From contig NAVB01001018.1 of assembly GCA_002179805.1 (NCBI GenBank), positions 1 through 28,291 of the forward strand: a DNA stretch of 28,291 bases. The letters are read 5' to 3'. Positions 1 through 9,739 of the stretch are shown one piece after another. The notes beneath the pieces are model-generated. The model searched no databases. It was given only the letters and a program-made list of their open reading frames with translations, and had not been told where the DNA came from. Made by a program: the position numbers and the translations under genes. How positions within the stretch are numbered: position 1 is the stretch's first letter; every line of letters starts with the position of its first letter. The stretch comes from Acanthamoeba lenticulata. Its lineage: Eukaryota > Discosea > Longamoebia > Acanthamoebidae.

Positions 1-88
1 CGTGTCGTGCGCTCGTGTCGTGTCGTGTCGTGTCGTGTCGTGTCGTGCCGTGTCGTGTCGTGTCGTGTCGTGTCGTGTCGTGTCGTGC
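1..88. repeat. (GTGTC)n pentanucleotide microsatellite
   Basis: Nearly perfect tandem copies of a 5-base unit (GTGTC in one register) run from the window edge to about base 88, with a few interruptions near bases 9-14 and 48. The array lies upstream of the splice acceptor at 139-140, so it probably sits in an intron of the gene whose last exon follows. Its left end is outside the window. Confidence 0.95.
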
Positions 89-140
89 GGTGGATGACAC
101 AACACACGCAGAGGCCAAATCGCGTTTTACTTTTCGTCAG

Positions 141-328
141 CGCGGCCGGGCGTGTACACGGTGCAGGTCAAGCTGAGCGGCGTGCGGGTGGTCTATTCGA
201 CGGAGCTCGAGCTGGCCGACCTGCTAGAGCAGCAGCAGGAGAACAGGCTCGAGTACACGACGGACTACCTCATCTTCGACGTCAACCTCCTGCTTCATCT
301 TCTCAACACCCATTTTGTCGCCAAATAA
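141..328 (+). CDS. 3' terminal exon of an unidentified protein (partial)
   Basis: A pyrimidine-rich stretch ending TTTTCGTCAG (131-140) looks like a splice acceptor. It opens an exon whose frame reads RPGVYTVQVKLSGVRVVYS and ends FVAK before TAA at 326-328, about 62 residues. Regular use of GC-ending codons (CTC, GTC, AAG, GAG) supports real coding. The first two bases complete a codon from an upstream exon outside the window. The segment is part beta-like (YTVQVKLSG) and part helical (LELADLLEQQQ), with a hydrophobic end. I do not recognise the family. The gene converges on the dehydrogenase at 404, leaving a 75-bp AT-rich gap containing AATAAT-type sequences that could serve 3' end formation. 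Confidence 0.5.
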
Positions 329-403
329 TGCAAGTTTTTACCGGAATGTTGAGAATGAAGTAAAATAATTGAAAAAAAAAGCCGTTTTTTATTCACCTCA
401 GCT

Positions 404-1942
404 CTACACGATGGTGATGGTCGTCTCGCCCGTCTCGGCGGGAAGGTAGAACTGTTGCTGATGAAGCGGCTGCTCTGGTTGTTGTTTTTGTTGATGGTGA
501 TGACGACGGTGGAACGGATTGAGCTTGCTGTGGTGCTCGCCCTCGCCAGGGACGGCGGTGAGGAGAGGCGTGCCCTCGGCCCGCGGGAAGCTGAAGCGAG
601 TCTCGACAAAGACCTTGAAGATGCCGTCGCGCTTCTGGTCGAAGGCGCGATACACCTCGGCAAAGTCCTCCAGGCGGAAGCGGTGCGAGAGGATGATGGT
701 CGGGTCGAACCGGCCTGTCGAGATGTACTCGGACATCAGCATGTGCCAGTACTTTTGCACCGGCGCCTGGCCTCCCCCGACGAGCGAGATGCCCTTCTCC
801 ATCACGGCTCCAACGTTGAAGTGATTCGTCAGCCCCGCGTAGTCCGCAATCAACACAATCCGTCCAAACTGTGTTTCGTTTTTCATTAATAAAGGCCAAC
901 AAAAATGAAAAATCAAAAATAAATAGACGAAAAGTTGAAGCTGCACCTTCTTGACACACTTGATGCTCTCGTTGACGTTCTCGCTGGTGTCGGTTTCGAG
1001 GTTAAGGGCCCGCTCGAGTTTGTTGAGGAGGTTTTTCGCGTAGCGGAACCCGGCGGCGTCGATGATTCGGTCCAGCCCGCCCGGGACCAGGTCCTGGATC
1101 TGCTTGACGACCCCCTCCTTGGCGTGGAAGTTGACCGGCTCCACGCCCAGCCGAACGCGGGCAAACTCGAGACGCTCGGGCACGTCGTCGACGCCGATGA
1201 CGCGCGAGGCGCCCATGAGCCGGGCCCAGGCGGCGCAGAGGAGGCCTATGGGCCCGAGGCCCCAGATGCCCACGGTGTTGCCCTCCTTGATATGGGCCCG
1301 CTTGCAGGCGTGGAAGCTCGTGGGCACAATGTCGGACATGTAGAGGGCGCGCTCGTCGGGCACGCCTTCGGGGATGGGAAGCAGGTTGTTGTCGGCGAAC
1401 GGGACGCGCACGTACTCGGACTGACCTCCCGAGAAGCCGCCTGCAAAGTGGGAGTATCCGAAGATGCCCGCCAGGCGGTGACCGTAGAGCGAGTTCTGGA
1501 CGGACGACTTGTTGGTGGTGTCGCACATGGACGTGAGGCCCCGGTGGCAGTACTCGCACGCACCGCAGGCGATCTGGAACGAGGCCACGACGCGCTGGCC
1601 CACGTGCAGACCTTGCACGCCGTAGCCCAGGCTTTCGATGACGCCACAGAACTCGTGGCCCAGGATGTCGCCCTTCTTGAGCTGCATGATCTCTTCATGG
1701 TACAAGTGCAGGTCGGAGCCGCACACAGTGGTGCCCGTCACCCGCACGACGGCGTCGCGAGGCTCGATGACTTGCGGCTTATCGACGAGCTCGACCCGCA
1801 CGTCCCTCTTGCAGTGCCACACTGTGGCCAGCATCTTCTCGCCCGTCGGATGCGCGTACATGGCCTGCGTGGTAGACGTGGGCACATCGCCCATCGAGTT
1901 CTCGGCCCTGTGCGCCAGTGCATTTCGCAAGTGTGTCGCCAT
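404..1942 (-). CDS. Zinc-dependent medium-chain alcohol/formaldehyde dehydrogenase-like protein
   Basis: Two exons, 1942-947 and 868-404, give 486 residues. The fold is the zinc-dependent MDR family: a GroES-like N-terminal part, then a Rossmann NAD(P) domain. Visible residues are the catalytic-zinc candidates C74 (in CGSDLH) and H96-E97 (in GHEF), a structural-zinc cluster C126/C129/C132/C140 (CGACEYCHRG), and the nucleotide-binding loop GLGPIG at 228-233 followed by V-I-G-V-D-D. The general layout is that of glutathione-independent formaldehyde dehydrogenase-like enzymes; the true substrate cannot be read from sequence. A segment at 869-946 is flanked by GT and CAG and is AT- and pyrimidine-rich, so I take it as an intron. 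It is 78 bp long with no stop, so the frame runs straight through if it is retained. ATG 1942 is the first in-frame Met; about 35 residues precede the core and could be a targeting or disordered extension. Confidence 0.92.
   Translation of the reverse strand: MATHLRNALAHRAENSMGDVPTSTTQAMYAHPTGEKMLATVWHCKRDVRVELVDKPQVIEPRDAVVRVTGTTVCGSDLHLYHEEIMQLKKGDILGHEFCGVIESLGYGVQGLHVGQRVVASFQIACGACEYCHRGLTSMCDTTNKSSVQNSLYGHRLAGIFGYSHFAGGFSGGQSEYVRVPFADNNLLPIPEGVPDERALYMSDIVPTSFHACKRAHIKEGNTVGIWGLGPIGLLCAAWARLMGASRVIGVDDVPERLEFARVRLGVEPVNFHAKEGVVKQIQDLVPGGLDRIIDAAGFRYAKNLLNKLERALNLETDTSENVNESIKCVKKVQLQLFVYLFLIFHFCWPLLMKNETQFGRIVLIADYAGLTNHFNVGAVMEKGISLVGGGQAPVQKYWHMLMSEYISTGRFDPTIILSHRFRLEDFAEVYRAFDQKRDGIFKVFVETRFSFPRAEGTPLLTAVPGEGEHHSKLNPFHRRHHHQQKQQPEQPLHQQQFYLPAETGETTITIV
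869..946 (-). other. In-frame 78-bp intron of the dehydrogenase gene
   Basis: On the minus strand it starts GTGCAGC and ends CACAG. Removal joins CVKK to FGRIVLIADYAG, which restores a normal MDR strand. Retention would insert 26 mostly hydrophobic residues without a stop. Confidence 0.8.
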
Positions 1943-2241
1943 TGTCGTTGTTCTTCTTGCTGTTGTGGTGGCTCCTTCTTGGCGCTGGCCAGGTGGTTTG
2001 TTGTTGTTGTTCTGTGCTGGAGGTGAAGGTTTGGTGGTCTGGTCGTGCTCTTGCTCGCCGTTGAGCCCTCACCGGACGCTCCATAGGCGGATCACTGACC
2101 AGTTCGCACGATAGCGAAAACCGAGGCAAGCCGGCAGTGGAGGCCGCAGCGAGCTGGGATCGACCGGACACGACCTCTCCGGCCCTGTAACCAATCGCCA
2201 TGCGGCGATAAACCAACTCCGTTCCTGGCCAGGAATGAAAA
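1943..2241. other. Intergenic region between two minus-strand genes
   Basis: These 299 bases hold the promoter side of the dehydrogenase and the 3' side of the lipase gene. I see no open gene, RNA gene or clear TATA element. A possible polyadenylation hexamer for the lipase (AATAAA on the minus strand, 2248-2253) overlaps the last coding codons just before the stop. Confidence 0.5.
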
Positions 2242-3061
2242 TCATGCTTTATTGCCATCGTTGTCAGCGGCCATTGCGTCCTCCTCGTCCTCTTCTTCCT
2301 CCTCTTCTTCGAGGCCGGCCATCAGCTGGCGGCACAGGCGCTCGACAAAGTCGATGTTCTTGGCGATGTGCCGTCGGGCCGCCAGCTGCATCTCCTCGAG
2401 CTTGAACTGGTCGGTCTCGTCGAGTTCGCAGGCAAAGGCGTCGCCCGACGGGTTGAGCCGGAAGTAGACGTCCGGCGGGAGCAAGTCGCTGATGACCTCG
2501 TGCACGCGCTCCGTGCTCGTCGCGCTCTCGATCAGCGTCGAGATGGCGCCCTGGATGCTCCCGGCCTTGGCCGCCACCCGCTTGCACCGGCCCGTCCCGA
2601 GCGACACGATGCACGCGATCGGCTGGTCCGGCCACAAAGCCTTGGCCTCGTGGATCGCCGCGCCCGTCGGGTTGTTGCAACAGATCCCTCCATCTGTGTG
2701 GTGTGGTCAACAGGTTGAGAGCGTTCTGTGGACCAGAAACCTGCGCGGAATGCGAGGAATGCATACCCTGGAAGCGGTACTTCTGGCCGTGCTCGGTCAC
2801 CTCGACCTCGTCAAAGTAGGACGGCGCGGCGGTGGAGGCTCGCAGCGCGTCGACCACCCGCGTGCGCGACGAGCCCTTGTACCGCGACCTGTTGCGCCGA
2901 CCCGAGTAAGCGCTTAGAGGAAGGAATGCTTGGAATGACGCGGCAAGGCGCGTACCTCACGCCCATCGGGTACTCGTAGTTGCGGAACAGGAAGATCTCG
3001 GCCGGGAAGGTCGAGACCAGCGACGCCGCCATGAACTGTTCATATTTAAAAATAAATCAAC

Positions 3062-3125
<64 letters not shown>

Positions 3126-6100
3126 AAAATATATGATAAATGATCACGTACTGTCTTGACGGAAGTGTCGCAGGTGGTGTCGATCATGGAGGCGTCGCCG
3201 CAGTGCGCCCGGAGGAACGTCTCCAGCGGCTTCGACTTGTAAAAGGCCCCGCTGGTGAGCAGGCTCGTGTAGTTGTAGAGCCGCGCCCATGTCGACGCCA
3301 CATTGCCCTTTTGGGTCTGTTGTTGAGCGCCGCCACAAGTCGGATTGGTCCACATTGTCATCATCAACACCATTAACAACATCACCAGCAACATTAACAT
3401 CAACATCAACGTACTCGGACGGTGACCGAGTTGGAGGCCGGGTTGGTGGCGACGACCGGCGTCGACGGGACGTTGAGGGCGAGCACCGACGGCGTGACGC
3501 TGACGTCGGGCAACAGCCCCGGCGAGGCCGAGGACGAGGACAAGGACGAGGACGACGACGGCGTGACGAGGACGGGCGGCTGGGCCGGCAGCAGCGGCGA
3601 GACGGGCATGGCCCCACCGGCGGGACCGGCCCCGCCGGCACCCGCGGCGGTCAGCGGCGAGGCCCCGATGGTGAAGACGTCCTGGCACAGGCCCTTGTAG
3701 AGGGCCTCGCACTCGAGCAGCGAGTAGCGCTTGATCCCCACGGCAAAGGCCAGGATGGCGCCCGTCGACGTTCCGCACACGAGATCGAACAGCTTGTACG
3801 TCTGATGTTTTTTTTTGTTTATATTTTTTTGTGTTTTGGATTAAGAAAATATTTCAACGTAAAATAAAAGTTTTAAAAAATTAAAAAATGTACCTTCTTG
3901 CCGGTGATTTCTTCGATCTTTTTGAGGAGCTCGATGGTGACGATGCCTCGCGTGCCGCCGCCATCGAGGGACAGAATGCGGAGGCCGCGCTGCTTCTTAC
4001 GCGCCTGCACGTGCGGCAGGTGCAGCCTGTGCAACGCCTCTGTCGTGGTATTCAATCAACATCAGAATATTTTTTTTAAAAAAAAGTAATAGAACCAGAA
4101 ATCAACAAAAATTGAAAAAAATTCAACAAAAATCTAAACAAAAACAAGAAAATTTGGGAACGTTGGCGGTTTATTTGTGACGTGGTTGCGCCCTACACGA
4201 CAACGTTATCTTGTTGGGGCACACGTCACAATAGAACGCCGCGATCAGACAATTATTCTCAGATATTCGTACAAAAAGAAATAAAAAATTGATTTCGGCC
4301 CATTTAAATCTTAATTTCTTGAATAATAAATGTTTGAAGACAAGAGAGGCAGTACCGTGAGCGCCCAGGATGTTGAGCAGACGGTAGGCCGTACGCTGAA
4401 GGTGCGGCTCGTTGTCATCTTGCGTGAGGTCCGTGAACACGCTGACGCCGTGCTGCATGATCTGCGCCTTGTACTCCTCTGCGTATAGAGCAAAAAAAAA
4501 CATTCAAAATCAATAATCACAAAGTAGTATTACTATTTTTCTATTTGCAATATATAAAAAAAGAGAAAATAATGAATTAATTGTTTGCCGCACCGTGGAA
4601 GCCCAGGTTGGAGATGCATCGGATGGCCTCCAGCTTCGTGCGCGGCAGCGCGCTCTGCTGGTGGATGACCTGCAGCATGACGTCGATGGCGCCCTCGTCC
4701 ACGACCTGCCGCTGGAGGTCGTCTGTGCAGTCCGCATCCACGCAGATGTCAGTCCGTCAGTCCGTCAGTAAAAGCTGGCCAGACAGCAGTCAGAGCGCAG
4801 CGGCGCGAACCATAGGACGAGAAGTTGGCCACGCAGCGCGTCGCCTCGAACTGGACGCGCGGCATCGGGTTCTGGCACGCCACGAGAATGTCGGGCAGCG
4901 CTCCCTCGGCAATGATTCGTCGACACATGCCCTCTGCAGAGTTGGCCATTGAGTCAAGTCAAGCCGGGTCAAGTCAAGTCACAGCCGAGTCAAGAAGAGA
5001 GACGCACCAAACTCGGTGAAGTGGGCCAAGGCAAAGAACAGCAGCGGGTGCGGCGCCGAGCGAGTCAGGGCGAGCAGGTGCTGCAGGTTGTCATCGGCAA
5101 AATTTTGTTCGGCAAAGGCGGCCCACTCAAAGGCCGACAGGCGCGCCGCCTCTTGCTGGACCACAAACACCTGGCATCGCTCGTGCGCGTCGGCTGCAGC
5201 CGTCGTCATCAGCCACCCCCACTTTCAATAGAAAAAGAAAACAAAACAACACAAATAAATGGGCAAGAATGCCAAGAATGATGTAGACGAACCGCTGATG
5301 TAGAGGTTGGCGACGGAGAGGCCGAGGAGGGAGGTGAGGCGCGGGAAGCTGCGGTCGAGCGCAAAGACCTTGGTCTGGTGGAGGGCGAGCAGCGAGAGGC
5401 GCGTGAGCCGCGTGAGGTGGGGCGGCAGGGACGACAGGCTCGCGTTGCCCCACAGGTGGAGCTCCTCGAGCTGGGCCAGCGCGCCGAGCGGCCGCGAGGG
5501 CAGCGCCCGCAGCTGGTTTTGGGCCAGGTTGAGCACTTGGAGGCCGCTCAGGTCGCCGATCTGCTTGGGCAGCGCGGTGAGCTGGTTCCGCGAGAGGTCG
5601 AGCTTGGTCAGCGACCGCATGCCCGAGATCTCGACCGGCAGCGCCGCGATCTGGTTGGCCGCCAGCTCCAGCGTGAGCAACGACGACAGGAAGCCCACGG
5701 CCGTCGTCAGGCTCGTCAGCTTGTTCTCCGCCGCGTTCAGTCGCTGATCCACATTCGTCGATCAGAAATGTTTTATTGTCAATTTTGATATTCGTAAAAT
5801 TAAAGATTAAAAATTAAAAATTAAAAGAAAAGAAATTGGCGAGATACCAGTAACGAGCACAGCGAGCCAATCTCTTTTGGCAATTCGGTCAGCTTGTTGT
5901 TATGTACATCGAGGACCTCGAGCCGTGTCAGGTCTGATCAAAAGCGCAATTCAGTACATTTCATTATTATAAATTGAATTATGAAATGATTTAATTAGAA
6001 TTAAATGGAAATTGTGGGCAAGGTGTACTGCTGATGGTTTGCGGGAGTGACTCCAACGAGTTTTGGGCGAGGACGAGCGTGGAGAGGGACGAGAGCTGGC

Positions 6101-8121
6101 CCACCTCGAGCGGCAGGGCGGTGATCTGGTTGTTCGACAGGTCGCACCGCGTCAATTGGCCCAGTTTGCCCAGCGCCGACGACAGCGCCGTCAACTGTTT
6201 GTCCACACAGCAAGCGTTGTCGACATCAATTAGCAACATCAACAAGTGGCCACAACAAGCACCATGGGACTGCGTCGCGGTGGAGGCGAGGCGCACCCGA
6301 TTGCAGCGCATCTTGAGCGAGGTGAGCTCGGTGAAGCAGCCGATCGACTCCAGGTAGTTCTCCGTCTTGCCCAGCCAGGTCGAGGTCGAGGGCGAAACCA
6401 GTACGTTTTGCGACACGTTGACAATCTGTAACAAGGATAAGAAAAGTCAGCGTTATCGCGCCAATGGGGTGGGCGTGCTCTGTTGCCTCAACGATCGCTG
6501 CGGTGGGACGGACCTTGAGGTGTTGCAGCCGCGAGACCTGGGCGGGCAGGACCGTCAGCTTGTTCTTCTTGGCCTTGAAGATCTCGAGGGCGGTGAGCGC
6601 TGACACCTCGACCGGCACGGCCGACAACAGGTTGGACGACACCTGCAGCATCAACAACAGCATCAACAACAGCACACAAGCGCGTTTGTTCGTTTGTTAT
6701 GTTTGTGCGCCGCAAGATGCCTGGAATTCTTTCGCATGAGCGAACGAGCGGGTCCGAACCTCGAGGCGCCGAAGGCCGGTCAACAGGCTGAGCGCAGGGT
6801 GGAGCGCCGAAAGCTGGTTCTTGGACAGGTCCAAGAAGGTCAGGTCTGTGTTTGCCACACGAACCACCACCAACCAGGTCATACAGCACGGGCTCAGTTA
6901 AGGTGGCGGCGGCGGGAGTGGCGAGACTGAGGCGGCGACGAGCGCGTACTGGTGAGCAGGAAGAGCTCCTTGGGCAACACCTTCAGGTTGTTGCTCCGCA
7001 GGTTGAGCGCCGTCAACGAGCTAAAGTCCACGCCCTCGTCCTGCAGTAGAGACCAAAGGCAGGTTCACAGAGAAGGGCCAGAGTCGAGCATAAGCCCAAT
7101 TGTCGACGAGAAGCCAGAGGAGGAAGAGGGTGGAACGGACCAGGCTGAGGCTGGTGGAGGAGAGGTCGTGCCACCGGAGGCTGATGGCCTGGAAGTGCTG
7201 CATGGCCAAGAGGGTCATGAGGCGCGGGAAGCTCTCGCCGCTGAGCCGGAAGTCGTAGGGCGGGAGGGCCTCGACGGAGATGCCGCGGTAGCGCAGCTGC
7301 GACGCGAGGGCGCTGTTATCCTGTGACATGCCGGCCGCCAACGCGTTGTCGTCATCGTCCGCAGCGGCGACGGCGCGCTTGGCAGCCATAGCCGCGAGCT
7401 CGCCCTCGAGGATCTCAAACAGCAGCTGGTGGTTGTCGTTGATGATCTTGCCATCGATTTTGAGCCGCACGACGGTCTCGTCGGCGTCGTCCGGGCCCAG
7501 CTGGACCGACCCGCGCCGCGGCGTCCTGGTGCCTGCGGCAGCCGCGGATGACATGTCCTCCTCTCGCTTGCGCTTGCGTTCGCTCAATCGCTCGGCCAGC
7601 GCGCCGCGTGCGGACTCGGACGGCACCTGCGACGTGGAGCTGTTCACCGAGAACGGGAACGCTGCGGAGGCGTCGCTCGCCAATGATGATGATGATGAAG
7701 AAGAAGAGGACGAGCTCGTGGAAGATGAAGATGAGGAAGACGAAGTGGTGGTGGATGTGGGTGAAAGCGGGGAAGGAGCAGAGATGTGCGAGGTGGGCGG
7801 GAAGAAAAAGGAGGGCAGCTGCGCGCCAGTGGCTGGGTTATAAGAGGTGGGGAGCTCGTCGAGGTCGTAGAAGCTCACCCGCAGGCTGCCCTTGACCTCG
7901 GTCGCCGCCTTCTTGCCCCACCAGGGCAGACCCCGGAGCACGGCAGCGGCCTTCTTCTCGTCGCCGCCACCCGAGCCTCCGGAGTCACGCCGGCTGGGCG
8001 TCGCAGGCTCACCGCCGCTGGTCCCGCTCGAAGTGTCCTTGTTTGTCGTCGTCTCGCTCTTCTCCTTTTCCTTCTCCTTCGCCACCGCGGACAGCACGAG
8101 CGAGACCGCTGTATCAGCCAT
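2242..8121 (-). CDS. LRR-ARM-patatin phospholipase (phospholipase A I-like), 1343 residues
   Basis: Eighteen exons join in phase: 8121-7141, 7040-6950, 6845-6760, 6642-6514, 6425-6297, 6194-6029, 5933-5848, 5743-5293, 5193-5008, 4933-4811, 4722-4594, 4478-4356, 4039-3894, 3801-3415, 3316-3152, 3035-2956, 2888-2767, 2693-2242. Residues 1 to about 210 are disordered with long serine runs. Leucine-rich repeats run from about 290 to 706 (for example [20 protein letters not shown]). Armadillo/HEAT-like helices occupy about 707-893. The patatin domain follows: oxyanion loop DGGGTRG at 919-925, nucleophile S954 in GTSTG, and D1194 in DGG. The order LRR-ARM-patatin is that of plant phospholipase A I (Arabidopsis At1g61850 type), which removes acyl chains from membrane lipids. 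About 80 residues of Ala/Pro/Ser-rich sequence interrupt the patatin fold around 988-1071, and the C-terminus is acidic. There is no signal peptide, so it is probably cytosolic or peripheral. Exact borders of a few exons are predictions. Confidence 0.92.
3062..3126. repeat. (GAAAAC)n hexanucleotide repeat in lipase intron
   Basis: About ten uninterrupted copies of GAAAAC (minus strand GTTTTC) lie inside the intron 3036-3151. On the minus strand the array forms a T-rich tract upstream of the acceptor CAG and may act as a long polypyrimidine-like region. Confidence 0.95.
4040..4355 (-). other. Unusually long (316-bp) AT-rich intron of the lipase gene with a hairpin
   Basis: The donor GTACTG and acceptor GACAG bracket 316 bases, roughly three times the usual intron here. 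It separates the ARM-encoding exons from the first patatin exon. Its centre has higher GC and contains inverted arms TTGTGACGTG (4175-4184) and CACGTCACAA (4222-4231). Exon phases match across it (G plus AG gives Glu). No coding sequence is evident inside. Confidence 0.7.
4175..4231. repeat. 10-bp inverted repeat (hairpin) inside an intron
   Basis: TTGTGACGTG at 4175-4184 is the exact reverse complement of CACGTCACAA at 4222-4231, with a 37-base loop that also holds GC-rich partly complementary stretches (GGTTGCGCCC against TTGGGGCAC). It could be a structured intronic RNA, a miniature element remnant, or chance. Confidence 0.6.
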
Positions 8122-8493
8122 GGCTACTGTGGTGGGCCAGCGTCAGCCTGCTCTGTTAAATCGCAATCCATCATGAGATCAGAAAGAGACACGTACCTTT
8201 ATGGCGTGGTTCGTGCACAAGATGCAAGACTCCTGGAGGAGCTTGCGTGAGGTGAAGGTCGATGCGCTCCCACCTGACGCGTGGCACTGTTTTTCTTTTT
8301 CCTTTGAGTTTTCTCCATCGCGGCTCTGGAAACTAAATTTTTGGGATTTTGCGAGATTTCCCGCCCGACTAACCGACTTCGCCGACACACGAGCAGATTC
8401 GTTGTGCCGCCGATTTGTCGAATTGCGTAAGTGTAGCGCTCATACAAGGATCTAGACACTCACATCACCACCACAGCACTACCTCACAACAAG
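8122..8493. promoter_or_regulatory. Divergent intergenic region between lipase and glutaredoxin
   Basis: These 372 bases separate two oppositely oriented start codons, so the region must carry both promoters. On the lipase side, GTACGT (minus, ending at 8196) and TTAACAG (ending at 8153) could mark a 44-bp 5' UTR intron at 8153-8196. I see no canonical TATA box for either gene. Confidence 0.5.
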
Positions 8494-9043
8494 ATGGACA
8501 AGGCCAAGGACTTCATTGCCAAGAACACCGTCATGATCTTCTCCAAGTCGTACTGCCCGTACGTCTGTCAACCTCTTTCCTCACGACTGCTTTAGCAGCC
8601 GAGCTCGTCTGCAATGCTGATTATTGCGGATTATAAAATCAGGTACTGCACCAAGGTGAAGCAGCTGTTCCAGGGCCTCGGCGTGCCCTTCACTGCTCTT
8701 GAGCTTGACCAGATTGGTACGCCACCAAGGCCTTTACATCCTTTTCATGAAGGCCTTCCACGGCTAACTGACCTTGGACACAAACAGCCGACGGCTCTGA
8801 CGTCCAGGCTGCCCTGAAGCAGCTTACGGGCGGCACCACGGTCCCGCGGGTCTTTATCAACAGCGAGCACATTGGCGGCAATGACGACACGCAGGTATGT
8901 CACCCTCCTTTGTTTCTCGGTTGCTGTTCTTCTGCTCACCGCTTGTGTTCTTCTTCTGCCTCTTCTCGTCCCACCAGAACCTGCACAAGAAGGGCGGCCT
9001 CGTGCCCAAGCTTTCTGCTGCTGGCGTGACCGTGAAGCAGTAA
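8494..9043 (+). CDS. Glutaredoxin, dithiol type (CPYC)
   Basis: Four exons, 8494-8558, 8643-8716, 8788-8894 and 8978-9043, give 103 residues, the normal length of a classical glutaredoxin. It reduces disulfides and glutathione mixed disulfides using glutathione. The active site C21-P-Y-C24 is split across the first intron. The cis-proline loop TVPRVF and the GG-x-D-D glutathione-binding end (IGGNDDT) are present. There is no targeting extension, so it is probably cytosolic. The start lies in ACAAG-ATGG, a good eukaryotic context. All introns are 71-84 bp and keep phase. The gene is divergent from the lipase and shares about 370 bp of upstream DNA with it. Confidence 0.97.
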
Positions 9044-9739
9044 AAAAGGACCACCTTTGTCTTTCTTCGCATCACTTGGCTTTCTTTGAAGCGCTCTTCC
9101 TCACTGTGGCCTCCCCTCCCCCGCTTCCTCTTCTACGTCCTGCGCCGAATGATCGTCACCAGACCGAGCGCGCTCTGAGCCTTCCCTTCACACGATCATG
9201 TGGTTGCTGGACGTAGTAGATTTTTGCTGAGCGGGTAAAGTAGACGTCTTGTTCGCCCACAAGAAGCACACCACTTGCACCATCGTGTAGCATCGGTAGG
9301 AGATCACTCCTGTTGAGCGAACAAGACGTCTACACGTCGCCACGCATGACGTGCTTGTCGTGACCCACGCGCGGACAACGGCACGCCGTCCACTCGGGAT
9401 CCAGCCCACGTCCCCCGCGGAGTCCCCACATCTACTCGCACGCACGTAGGCATGCTCATGCGCCGACGCGTCGAGCCGCGGAACCACGCCAACGGCTTCC
9501 TCCGCCTTCACGCCAGGAAGCGTTGACTGTCGACGGCAGCCCACGCCTCCCATTAATTCCCGGTTAAAAGGGGGTTTGGGCGGGGCGGAGGCGTGGAGGT
9601 CGCCTGGGCACGCCCTTTTCCTCTTTTTGTAACCAAACCGGCGGCCGCCACGAAGGCCTGAAGAACCTCCAAAGAAGAAGAAGAAGAAAGTCGAACTAGA
9701 AGGGAACTTACCTCGAAGAAGTCAGCTAATTTTTTTTCA
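9044..9739. other. Long intergenic region, glutaredoxin 3' side to His-Me protein promoter
   Basis: Nearly 700 bases without a convincing gene. The left part is pyrimidine-rich (CCTCCCCTCCCCC). The middle holds a perfect 17-bp inverted repeat (9240-9256 and 9317-9333). The right part is GC-rich, then changes to TTAATTCCCGGTTAAAAGGG near 9553-9574 and an A/G-rich run (GAAGAAGAAGAAG) about 60 bp before the next start codon. A minus-strand open frame at 9188-9553 has no family resemblance. Confidence 0.55.
9240..9333. repeat. Perfect 17-bp inverted repeat with 60-bp loop
   Basis: GTAGACGTCTTGTTCGC at 9240-9256 is the exact reverse complement of GCGAACAAGACGTCTAC at 9317-9333. Each arm contains the 8-base palindrome AGACGTCT. 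It lies in intergenic DNA about 200 bp after the glutaredoxin stop. Confidence 0.95.

Noticed and set aside
935..2026. 363-residue open frame on the plus strand opposite the dehydrogenase
   Set aside because: It mirrors the GC-rich codon pattern of the minus-strand gene and matches no family; the opposite strand encodes a clear MDR enzyme.
2957..3778. Open frame with a long Phe-Arg dipeptide run
   Set aside because: The run comes from translating the intronic GAAAAC hexamer; splice junctions and family match put the real exons in other frames.
9188..9553. 121-residue minus-strand frame in the long intergenic region
   Set aside because: No family resemblance, no start context or splice logic, and it runs through the inverted repeat.
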